50,176 nt of DNA, taken from CAYLXN01 sp964586855 (GTDB taxonomy: Bacteria; Patescibacteriota; Saccharimonadia; Saccharimonadales; Saccharimonadaceae). The position numbers and the translations under genes were made by a program. Positions within the stretch are counted from its first letter, which is position 1; every line of letters begins with the position of its first letter. The DNA lies in the NCBI GenBank assembly GCA_964586855.1, contig CAZPHO010000006.1, positions 1 through 50,176 of the forward strand, read 5' to 3'. Under the pieces are notes generated by a model that saw nothing but the letters and a program-made list of their open reading frames with translations, was not told where the DNA came from and searched no databases. Positions 44,074 through 50,121 of the stretch are shown piece by piece.

Positions 44074-44616
44074 AGCTTCTAATTATTACGGTATAATAAA
44101 AATCGATAAAAAGGGCTAAAATATTAACCACTACAACAAGCATGAAACAGAAAACTAATATCCAAATCATAAGCTCACTAACCAACATACGATCAAGCAT
44201 AAAAAAACATCCTTCGTAATTTTAATAATAACTAACATACGTCATAATATCGAAATCCTTCAGCCATCAGCTAGGTTATTCCACCAGCCAAAAACAAGAC
44301 CTCGCTAGAGACTCTTTTATTATTATAACAAGTTATTTCAATAAAACCACCCCGCCCAAATTTACGAATACGTTTTTTTAGAAAGCAATCATAAGCTCAT
44401 CGCCTGTGCCATGATTTAACAACAAAAATAAATATCCACAAAACAGATTGCAATAACAACATATGTCCAACTCTATGCCACAGCTGACTGTCGGTTGGTT
44501 ATATTTTAGTAAGTTGAAAATATTTTTGAAGTTAGAGAAATTGGTGAAAAACACAAAATCATTAGTTTGATACTCTCGAAGCTCCAATTAGACGGCAAAA
44601 AACTGTATCTTACACT
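44074..44616. other. AT-rich stretch without a convincing gene
   Basis: Holds the presumed promoter of the 44073 gene (a TATTAT-type -10 near 44089-44098 on the minus strand). Otherwise there are only short open frames with no ribosome binding site. The base composition is more AT-rich than the housekeeping regions and fits a transferred polysaccharide locus ending at the tRNA-Gln terminator. Confidence 0.5.
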
Positions 44617-44660
44617 AAAAGAGCCGTTCGCAAATGTGCTTTCGCACGCAAACGGTTCTT
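44617..44660 (-). terminator. Original tRNA-Gln terminator, displaced by element 2
   Basis: Minus-strand hairpin of about 17 pairs with mismatches (agaaccgtttgcg...gcgaacggctct) followed by tttt. It abuts the left core of element 2. If the element is removed, the hairpin falls directly after the CCA end of tRNA-Gln, so this is the natural terminator of that tRNA, now 3.7 kb away. Confidence 0.8.
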
Positions 44661-44662
44661 TA

Positions 44663-44840
44663 TGGCTCAATTTTACAACGAAGCTCGAACCTATTTCCAG
44701 CGAAATGCCTGAACCTCAGCCCGGCCGCCTAGCATGCGCTTGCGCACGCTACGTCCCGCCCAGAAAAACCCTTTGGTTTATTTTTCATTTTCCCGCCGAA
44801 TTCTTTTTTGGAATCTGAAAAGGGTTTTCTGAGCGGATAA
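44663..44840. repeat. attL with P' arm (178-bp inverted repeat)
   Basis: Perfect inverted copy of 45879-46056. The host flank ends at the core TGGCT; everything right of it is element. Read on the plus strand from the core, it encodes the predicted native recombinase tail QFYNEARTYFQRNA and a stop. It includes a cruciform-like stem (tgcgc/gcgca type) that covaries with the element 1 arm. Confidence 0.93.
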
Positions 44841-44852
44841 CAACACAATCGA

Positions 44853-44881
44853 TTGACTAATTAAACGAAATATGATACAAT
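44853..44881 (+). promoter_or_regulatory. Promoter of the cargo gene
   Basis: TTGACT at 44853-44858, 17-base spacer, then TACAAT with a TGA extension (44873-44881). It starts just inside the single-copy cargo region. The leader contains a hairpin tacaag/cttgta near 44888-44909. Confidence 0.65.
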
Positions 44882-44949
44882 GTAAGAGATACAAGCTGCA
44901 AAATTCTTGTATTCGCACATCCCTACAAGCAGAAAGATTGGAGAGTTTC

Positions 44950-45807
44950 ATGACACTCACAGAGCTACTCAAAATCGGCGATGAGGTCGTCTTCAAGGTC
45001 GACCCCGAACGCCGAGCCTGGACGAGCACCTACGACATGGTGCCTGACGGCACCAAGGGAATCGTCTGTGGCTTCGGTGACGCGGTCATGTATGAGCCGC
45101 GTGTGCCGTTCCCCGTACGTCAGCCTGGTGTCTACCACAGTAGAGGTGCGGTGTCGGTCTGGCTCAATGACGGTCGTATCGTCCCCGGCGATTGGTGCAT
45201 CACCATGACCGATCAAGCCGAGCAACAGCGGCGAGATGCCGCCCTACGTGATGATGACGGCAGACTTCGAGAGAAGCAGGTTCGCCTCGGTGATCTTCCC
45301 GAGACAAAGTTCTGGGAGCAGGACAAGGTGCGGGTGCGCTTCCCGCACAACGGCAGCGCGGAGGACATGATCGTGGCTCGCATCAGCTACCACAACATGC
45401 ACAACACCCGCGCGGACGGATCGCCGTGGCCGTTCTACGATGTTCGGTACGCGGAGGGCGGACAGACCAGCGCCGAGGAGTCGTGGATCGAGCTCGTCGA
45501 GCGCGGTAACGTGTGGAAGCACTTCCACGGCCAGGCACTGGTCTTCGCCGATCTCAAGGAGGAGGCTAGCTTCTACCAGCTCATCGGTCAGACCGAGGAA
45601 GTCCGCAATCCGAAAAACGGCTACTACAGCTGGACCAAGGATGAGATTCTCGCTGCCATCAAGAGTGGTCTCGTTCACGGATTCTCTATGTCGAGCGGCT
45701 TTTTCGGCTCTGGCCCGCACATCAGTGCATTGCGCTTCCGCGACGAGAATCTCGGAAAGCGCGTTGCCGAGGAAACCATGCGAGGGTTTGATTTGCTGCC
45801 CGCATAA
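44950..45807 (+). CDS. GC-rich cargo protein of unknown function
   Basis: 285 residues from the ATG at 44950, which has TTGGAGAG upstream; the longer frame from 44872 overlaps the promoter. Soluble, charged, no signal peptide. The N-terminal part (IGDEVVFKVDPERRAW, GTKGIVCGFGD, VSVWLNDGRIVPGDW) and the middle (KVRVRFPHNG, FYDVRYAEGG) look like small SH3/Tudor-type barrels. The C-terminal part is helical (YYSWTKDEILAAIKSGLVHG). Codons strongly favour G or C in third position, unlike all neighbours, which suggests recent transfer from a GC-rich bacterium, perhaps an actinobacterial host. I cannot assign a function. Confidence 0.8.
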   Translation: MTLTELLKIGDEVVFKVDPERRAWTSTYDMVPDGTKGIVCGFGDAVMYEPRVPFPVRQPGVYHSRGAVSVWLNDGRIVPGDWCITMTDQAEQQRRDAALRDDDGRLREKQVRLGDLPETKFWEQDKVRVRFPHNGSAEDMIVARISYHNMHNTRADGSPWPFYDVRYAEGGQTSAEESWIELVERGNVWKHFHGQALVFADLKEEASFYQLIGQTEEVRNPKNGYYSWTKDEILAAIKSGLVHGFSMSSGFFGSGPHISALRFRDENLGKRVAEETMRGFDLLPA

Positions 45808-45831
45808 TAACCCTCACTGCTTTAGGGACTT

Positions 45832-45862
45832 GGGTACCTGCTTCGGTAGGTGCCCTTTTCCT
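45832..45862 (+). terminator. Terminator of the cargo gene
   Basis: 8-bp stem gggtacct/aggtgccc with loop gcttcggt followed by ttttcctttgcttc, between the cargo stop and the internal repeat copy. Confidence 0.75.
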
Positions 45863-45878
45863 TTGCTTCAATTTACCC

Positions 45879-46186
45879 TTATCCGCTCAGAAAACCCTTT
45901 TCAGATTCCAAAAAAGAATTCGGCGGGAAAATGAAAAATAAACCAAAGGGTTTTTCTGGGCGGGACGTAGCGTGCGCAAGCGCATGCTAGGCGGCCGGGC
46001 TGAGGTTCAGGCATTTCGCTGGAAATAGGTTCGAGCTTCGTTGTAAAATTGAGCCAAATTCGGACTTTTTTGGAAATTGTCGCCCATTCGGGCGGCTTTT
46101 TCTTTGGCTGCGCGGAGCGCAAGCCAGATGTTTTCTTGGGGGGAATTGGAATTGGGGCGCGGCGAGAGCCGCGCTTGTTTTTTAGA
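45879..46186. repeat. Internal full inverted-repeat copy with intact attP-like site
   Basis: 308 bp. Bases 45879-46056 match 44663-44840 inverted, and 46052-46186 match 48241-48375 inverted, both without a mismatch. The core AGCCA (TGGCT inverted) lies at 46052-46056. Unlike the two ends, both arms are of element origin, so this copy has the arrangement of an unrecombined attP. Read on the minus strand it encodes the last part of the recombinase, including its predicted native tail. Confidence 0.93.
46157..46186 (+). terminator. Terminator at the inner edge of the repeat
   Basis: Stem gcgcggc/gccgcgc with loop gaga followed by ttgtttttt; a second hairpin accgcc/ggcggttt follows at about 46186-46203. 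Together they insulate the cargo side from the recombinase side. Confidence 0.7.
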
Positions 46187-46206
46187 CCGCCGCAGGCGGT
46201 TTTAAC

Positions 46207-46692
46207 TTAGCTACCACCTAATTTTATGGTCTTGAGTATCTTGCGCCTCGTAATGTCTTGGTTCGGAAACATATCAACAATGGTAACTTCATCAATGAGA
46301 ATGCTATCGCCTTTGTTAAGCCTGTGTGCTTTCTGAACGGTTGTATGAGCACGATAGCCGTTCTCATTAAATTGTGGTTCGTCAAAAACTGCGCCAGCGT
46401 CTTTGAGGGTTCTGACGATTTGCTTATGTAGGGTCATTAGTTCTGGCGTCATGTCCATGACGGTAACTTGGATTTTTCGTGCGCCACCGAAAAACTCATC
46501 ATCGCCAGCATTTACAGTTACTGGCTTGATATCAGACAATACACCTGTTAGTTTGTTGAACAAATCGGTAGCTTCCCAATCAACCATAAAGTTTGAAGCA
46601 AGCGTGATATGGAGTGGCCAATAGTTTATGGCTGTGAACTCATCACCCTCTTTAAGCGGTTCTAGTAATTTAACAAGGCAATATTTCTGCAT
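46207..46692 (-). CDS. 2H phosphoesterase (2'-5' RNA ligase-like)
   Basis: About 161 residues from the ATG at 46692 (MQKYCLVKLL); TATAAT lies 8 bases upstream, so the message is nearly leaderless. Two HxT motifs define the superfamily: WPLHITLAS near residue 30 and GYRAHTTVQ near residue 125. Proteins of this fold act on 2'-5' linkages or cyclic phosphates in RNA, and some phages carry them to remove 2'-5' oligonucleotide signals. It lies inside the recombinase half of element 2, divergent from the recombinase. In element 1 the recombinase-side region (406-609) is too short to hold such a gene. Confidence 0.8.
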   Translation of the reverse strand: MQKYCLVKLLEPLKEGDEFTAINYWPLHITLASNFMVDWEATDLFNKLTGVLSDIKPVTVNAGDDEFFGGARKIQVTVMDMTPELMTLHKQIVRTLKDAGAVFDEPQFNENGYRAHTTVQKAHRLNKGDSILIDEVTIVDMFPNQDITRRKILKTIKLGGS

Positions 46693-46700
46693 AACTCCAT

Positions 46701-46706
46701 TATAAC
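46701..46706. promoter_or_regulatory. Overlapping divergent -10 boxes
   Basis: TATAAC on the plus strand (46701-46706) and TATAAT on the minus strand share the near-palindrome gttataat/attataac. One serves the micro-ORF and recombinase 2 transcript, the other the 2H gene. Binding of polymerase to one should exclude the other. Confidence 0.5.
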
Positions 46707-46713
46707 TGTTAAA

Positions 46714-46827
46714 ATGAAAGAGCAACCAACCAGTGAAGAACTGTTTTTATTTGAGGCCTTTAATGGCCGTCTTGGACAATCTAGTTCTTCTAGGTTGGTT
46801 GCACCAGGACGGTCATTTAAGTTTTAG
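46714..46827 (+). CDS. Micro-ORF upstream of recombinase 2
   Basis: 37 codons (MKEQPTSEELFLFEAFNGRL...), ATG 8 bases after the -10 box, TAG at 46825-46827. The stop lies within the ribosome binding site (AGGGGG) of the recombinase, so translation could be coupled. The sequence also forms a long stem (46722-46802), so apparent coding may be incidental. No homologue recognised; element 1 has no clear counterpart. Confidence 0.4.
   Translation: MKEQPTSEELFLFEAFNGRLGQSSSSRLVAPGRSFKF
46722..46802 (+). promoter_or_regulatory. Structured leader of recombinase 2
   Basis: Outer perfect 10-bp pair gcaaccaacc/ggttggttgc, then an 8-bp pair gaagaact/agttcttc, with an inner ggcc/ggcc hairpin. The shape and position mirror the leader of recombinase 1 (488-572), although the sequences differ. 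Confidence 0.5.
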
Positions 46828-46839
46828 GGGGTAAAAATT

Positions 46840-48459
46840 ATGAACGAAAAATACTTTTTGTACGCTCGCAAGAGTACAGACGTAGAGGACAAGCAAGTTT
46901 TGAGCATTGAAGCGCAGATCGCCGAACTGCGGAAGTTTGCGCGAGATAACGACTTACATATTGTAGACACCATTATTGAAAAGCGCACCGCTAAAATACC
47001 AGGTCGCCCGAAGTTCGGCACAATGCTCAAACGTATTGAAGCTAATGAGGCCAGCGGCATTGTCGCGTGGCACCCTGACCGGCTTGCTCGCAACAGCATT
47101 GACGGCGGACAAATTATATACTTGCTAGACCAAACGCATTTGCAGTCGTTGAAGTTTCCGACATTTTGGTTTGAAAACACCAGTCAAGGTAAGTTTATGC
47201 TTTCAATAGCGTTTGGTCAGAGCAAGTATTATGTAGATAATTTGTCCGAAAATACCAAACGAGGTTTACGCCAAAAAGTCCGGCGCGGCGAAATGCCCGG
47301 ACTTGCACCGCTCGGCTACATAAATGATGTGCGTACCCGCACTATTGTTGTAGATAAACGGCGTGCGCCGCTGGTTGTATCTGCGTTTGAGCTATACAGC
47401 AAAGGTGACAAGGGCTTACAAGAAATTGCCGACTATTTTGCTGCCAACGGCATAAAAACCAGCGGCAGCTTGCCCCTCAAGAAAGACCAGATTAAATATA
47501 TGCTGACTAACCCGTTTTACTACGGACATTTTCGGTATGCTGGCGAAGTCTACGAGGGCAAGCATACCCCGATTATGACCAAAAAGCTGTTTGACGCGGT
47601 GCAGTCCGTTTTAGAGCAACGCGGACATAAGCGCAAGGGCGCGAACGCGCCTCAAGCCTTGTGTGGTTTATTGTCTTGTGGCGCATGCAATATGGCGATA
47701 ACTGCCGAAAAGAAGATAAAACACCAAAAGAACGGCAACATACACGAATACACCTATTACCGTTGCACACGCAAAAGCAAAACAATGAAATGTGTTGAGC
47801 CAGCCGTAACCGAGCCGCAACTTGTGGCGCAGTTGTCCGACATTTTGCAGGGCTACGCCCTGCCGAGCGCGTGGGCAACCACGCTACACAAAATGCTGGA
47901 CGAGGACGAGAAAACAGCCGAGCAAACTACTGGCGCATTTATAGCCCAAGCACAAGAAAAGGTGCGTAATGTGCAAAGCAAGTTACAGCGACTTCTGGAC
48001 AGCTACCTAGACCAAGATATTGACCAGCCAACCTACAAAACCAAGCAAGCCGAGTTAATGTCCGAAAAGAAGTCGCTGGAGGAACAAATAGGCAAGCTGA
48101 CGCTTGCCGCTGGGAGTTGGGTTGAACCTATGCGCCAGTGGCTAAAAACGGCTGTTTCTCTCAAGAAAATAGCAGAAAACGCCGAGCCAGTGGCGTTAAA
48201 ACAGGCTTTTGTTGAAATTGACGGGTTGAACCTCTTTTTATCTAAAAAACAAGCGCGGCTCTCGCCGCGCCCCAATTCCAATTCCCCCCAAGAAAACATC
48301 TGGCTTGCGCTCCGCGCAGCCAAAGAAAAAGCCGCCCGAATGGGCGACAATTTCCAAAAAAGTCCGAATTTGGCTGGGGATGAGGGATTCGAACCCCCGA
48401 ATGCTGGGACCAGAACCCAGTGCCTTACCACTTGGCGAATCCCCAACGTAAATTGTTAA
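46840..48459 (+). CDS. Large serine recombinase (integrase) of element 2
   Basis: 539 residues. Nucleophile motif YARKST (Ser12), DRLARN arginines, a recombinase domain (RRGEMPGLAPLGYIND), zinc ribbon (CGLLSCGACN, YRCTRKSKTMKC) and coiled coil (VRNVQSKLQRLLDSYLDQD). Colinear with the recombinase at 610, with long identical blocks. Preceded by AGGGGG. Bases after 48375 are antisense of tRNA-Gln and flank, so the last 28 codons are not element-encoded. In the circle the frame would read NLAQFYNEARTYFQRNA and stop. Confidence 0.94.
   Translation: MNEKYFLYARKSTDVEDKQVLSIEAQIAELRKFARDNDLHIVDTIIEKRTAKIPGRPKFGTMLKRIEANEASGIVAWHPDRLARNSIDGGQIIYLLDQTHLQSLKFPTFWFENTSQGKFMLSIAFGQSKYYVDNLSENTKRGLRQKVRRGEMPGLAPLGYINDVRTRTIVVDKRRAPLVVSAFELYSKGDKGLQEIADYFAANGIKTSGSLPLKKDQIKYMLTNPFYYGHFRYAGEVYEGKHTPIMTKKLFDAVQSVLEQRGHKRKGANAPQALCGLLSCGACNMAITAEKKIKHQKNGNIHEYTYYRCTRKSKTMKCVEPAVTEPQLVAQLSDILQGYALPSAWATTLHKMLDEDEKTAEQTTGAFIAQAQEKVRNVQSKLQRLLDSYLDQDIDQPTYKTKQAELMSEKKSLEEQIGKLTLAAGSWVEPMRQWLKTAVSLKKIAENAEPVALKQAFVEIDGLNLFLSKKQARLSPRPNSNSPQENIWLALRAAKEKAARMGDNFQKSPNLAGDEGFEPPNAGTRTQCLTTWRIPNVNC
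48241..48375. repeat. attR with P arm (135-bp inverted repeat)
   Basis: Perfect inverted copy of 46052-46186. It encodes the conserved recombinase segment SPQENIW...GDNF and ends in the core TGGCT shared with tRNA-Gln. On the minus strand the hairpin cgccc/gggcg followed by five Ts (48326-48346) lies about 25 bases after the CCA end and can serve as a substitute tRNA terminator. Confidence 0.93.
48371..48445 (-). tRNA. tRNA-Gln(CUG), integration target of element 2
   Basis: 75 bases. Acceptor TGGGGAT pairs ATCCCCA, discriminator G, encoded CCA. Anticodon stem CTGGG/CCCAG with loop TTCTGGT gives anticodon CTG. Its 3' end is the element core; its natural terminator lies at 44617-44660. Confidence 0.93.
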
Positions 48460-48695
48460 GTTTGTTTTGACTGAGAAGACTTTTGCTTAATCCGGTTCTG
48501 GTCCGTGGGACCGATTGATTGATTTGGTCCAGGCTACGCCTGTCCGCCAGTGGCTTACCACCCGTGCGAATCCCCAACGTAAATTGTTAAGTTTGTTTTG
48601 ACTGAGAAGACTTTTGCTTAATCTGGTTCTGGTCCGTGGAACCGATTGATTTGGTCCAGGCTACGCCTCTGTCCGCCACCAGCGAAAATTCCCAG
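48435..48695. repeat. Two tRNA-Gln-derived direct repeats
   Basis: Two copies of about 120 bases, offset by 131, starting at gcgaatccccaac (48435 and 48566). Each begins with the 5' end of tRNA-Gln and continues with aattgttaagtttg, gactgagaagactttt and gattgatttggtcc. The second carries a partial tRNA 5' region (ggcttaccac..gcgaatcccc). Each also holds ggttctggtcc, the tRNA anticodon arm in inverted orientation. A third decayed stub (attcccagtgctt) ends the block. No gene. Confidence 0.75.
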
Positions 48696-48730
48696 TGCTT
48701 TGATATTCTACTATGTTTTCAATCAAAAAT

Positions 48731-49390
48731 CTAGTTAGCCTTGGACTGCACGTGCTCGTGGCGCCATTTATCAATTTCAGCGTGATTGCCGTTCAACAAA
48801 ACACCTGGCACTCTCATGCCCTCAAGCTCGGCTGGTCGAGTATATTGCGGAAACTCCAAAAGATCCGACCCATTAGCAAAACTTTCAATTGCCGCGCTCG
48901 ACTCACCGCCCAAAACTCCTGGAATCAAGCGCACCACCGCATCAACCATCGCCATCGTCGCAATCTCACCTCCCGTCATCACGAAATCACCCAAACTCAG
49001 ACTTTGATCGACCACCGACATGATTCGCTCGTCAACCCCCTCGTAACGCCCGCAAATGAAAATTAAACCAGATTCATTAGTCGATAGCTGCTCTGCCACA
49101 GGCTGAGCAAAAGTCTGACCGCGCGGACTAGTTAAAATTACTTGGGCAGTTGGGTCGTGTTTTTTGGCGCTGCGAACCGCCCCGATCAGAGGCTCAACCA
49201 TCAGCAGCATTCCATCGCCACCGCCGTAAACCGTATCGTCAACTTGCTTGCGTGGACCAATCCCAAAATCGCGCAAATTGATAACTCGAAACTCGACCAG
49301 TTGCTCTTTCTGGGCTTTCCACAACATCGAACTATTGAGAATTGGCTCGAAAACCTCGGGCAACAATGTGATAATTTGGATTATTTTCAT
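48731..49390 (-). CDS. trmD: tRNA (guanine-N1)-methyltransferase TrmD
   Basis: 219 residues. It makes m1G37 in tRNAs, including leucine species, and prevents frameshifting. The trefoil-knot motifs are clear (IFICGRYEGVDERI, DFVMTGGEIATMAMVDAVVRL, YTRPAELEGMRVPGVLLNGN). A TGATATAAT box lies 7 bases before the ATG, so it is probably leaderless. Confidence 0.96.
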   Translation of the reverse strand: MKIIQIITLLPEVFEPILNSSMLWKAQKEQLVEFRVINLRDFGIGPRKQVDDTVYGGGDGMLLMVEPLIGAVRSAKKHDPTAQVILTSPRGQTFAQPVAEQLSTNESGLIFICGRYEGVDERIMSVVDQSLSLGDFVMTGGEIATMAMVDAVVRLIPGVLGGESSAAIESFANGSDLLEFPQYTRPAELEGMRVPGVLLNGNHAEIDKWRHEHVQSKAN

Positions 49391-49490
49391 ATCGACTATT
49401 ATATCACAGTTAAGATTGACTTTTTAAGGAGTTTATGGTAGAGTTAGAGCACGTAGTTCTTTACTATTTCTATCAAAGGAGGTGAAATGA

Positions 49491-49814
49491 TTGGCTATAT
49501 ACACCATGCAAGAAGCTGCAAAGCGTTTAAACTGCGGACTAGGAGCAAATAGTCTTTTTAAAGAACTAAGAAGTAGAGGCATTTTCCGCTATGTCAAGAA
49601 TGGCTGGGGGAAAAGGGACAATATACCGAACCTTGACTACTACGACAAGGACTGGTTCGAAGTCAAAACCAGCTCAAAGCTGGTAATAAGGGGAGATATC
49701 GTTGAAATCAGAGACAGTTACAGAACTTTTGTAACTGAAAAGGGCTTAAAAGAGTTGAGGAAAATTTTTCCACCAACTAGGCCTGATGACAATGAACAAC
49801 TGGGCTTTCTTTAA
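49491..49814 (+). CDS. KilA-C/antirepressor-type DNA-binding protein
   Basis: 107 residues from a TTG start at 49491, chosen because AAAGGAGGT ends 7 bases upstream; an ATG four bases earlier leads to an early stop. It resembles the C-terminal domain of phage antirepressors (YTMQEAAKRLNCGLGANSLF, KELRSRGIF, YRTFVTEKGLKELRKIF). It could be a chromosomal regulator or a phage remnant next to a tRNA. It has its own terminator. Confidence 0.7.
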   Translation: MAIYTMQEAAKRLNCGLGANSLFKELRSRGIFRYVKNGWGKRDNIPNLDYYDKDWFEVKTSSKLVIRGDIVEIRDSYRTFVTEKGLKELRKIFPPTRPDDNEQLGFL

Positions 49815-49825
49815 GACCAACCTCC

Positions 49826-49847
49826 AAGCCCCCACTGGGGGGCTTTT
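49826..49847 (+). terminator. Rho-independent terminator
   Basis: Stem aagccccc/gggggctt with a short loop followed by tttcat. Confidence 0.8.
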
Positions 49848-49892
49848 CATTTGCCAAAAATTAATTTTTTTGTTAAAATTAGCTTTACTTGT

Positions 49893-49969
49893 GGCAGCGT
49901 AGCTCAGTTGGTTAGAGCGCGAGACTCATAAGCTCGAGGTCACTGGTTCAATCCCAGTCGCTGCTACCA
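49893..49969 (+). tRNA. tRNA-Met(CAU)
   Basis: 77 bases. Acceptor GGCAGCG pairs CGCTGCT through a terminal G-U, discriminator A, encoded CCA. D arm gctc/gagc, T arm ACTGG/CCAGT, anticodon loop CTCATAA. The mixed acceptor suggests the elongator type, though an Ile(CAU) species decoded by lysidine cannot be excluded. Confidence 0.88.
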
Positions 49970-50003
49970 TTTTTAAGCTTAACCCACTGACTAGTGGGGT
50001 TTT
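49949..50003. repeat. Direct repeat A: tRNA-Met 3' end and terminator
   Basis: At least 55 bases repeated without mismatch at 50122-50176, offset 173. It covers the last 21 bases of tRNA-Met and the hairpin cccac/gtggg with T-run that ends its transcript. Confidence 0.85.
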
Positions 50004-50121
50004 TGTTTAAAAGTAAACCCGAACCAGTGTTTTTGCTATGCAAAATTTCACCGCTATCGCTTACGCTCTACCGGCCAAAAAGGGACGTGAGCCAGCTCCC
50101 GTTTCCTTTTTGGCACTTTAC
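50004..50121. other. 118-bp spacer between tRNA-Met 3'-end repeats
   Basis: No gene. A 9-bp hairpin ccaaaaagg/cctttttgg (50075-50083 with 50105-50113) and gcttacgctctacc, a near-inverted copy of the tRNA D arm. It resembles the spacers beside tRNA-Gln in size and composition. Confidence 0.5.

Larger units (their letters stand above)
44663..48370 (+). mobile_element. Integrative mini-element 2, complete, in tRNA-Gln(CUG)
   Basis: 3,708 bp between two copies of the core TGGCT (44663-44667 and 48371-48375), the second being the CCA end of tRNA-Gln. The order is P' arm (44663-44840), cargo region (44841-45878), inverted full copy P'+P (45879-46186), recombinase region (46187-48240), P arm (48241-48375). 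In the circle the end arms join at the core to give a second 308-bp copy exactly inverted to the internal one. The recombinase resembles phage integrases, but no structural phage, conjugation or replication gene is present. The element separates tRNA-Gln from its terminator. Confidence 0.92.

Noticed and set aside
44378..44587. Minus-strand open frame of 69 codons
   Set aside because: No ribosome binding site, Cys- and Phe-rich low-quality composition, and it sits in an AT-rich gap where chance frames are expected.
44828..44845. GAGCGGATAACAA, a 13-base match to the lac operator
   Set aside because: No LacI-type gene or symmetric half-site is present. Ten of the bases belong to the inverted repeat, also present at 45879-45890. 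No other vector sequence is seen, so chance is more likely than contamination.
610..48459. Whole 46-kb interval as a single composite transposon bounded by the two recombinases
   Set aside because: The interval is mostly essential housekeeping genes. Each element has its own complete junction at its own tRNA, and the arms of the two elements are too diverged to act as one pair.
48435..48695. Possible CRISPR-like repeat array
   Set aside because: Only two long copies with tRNA homology and no regular short repeats or spacers; no cas genes in the window.
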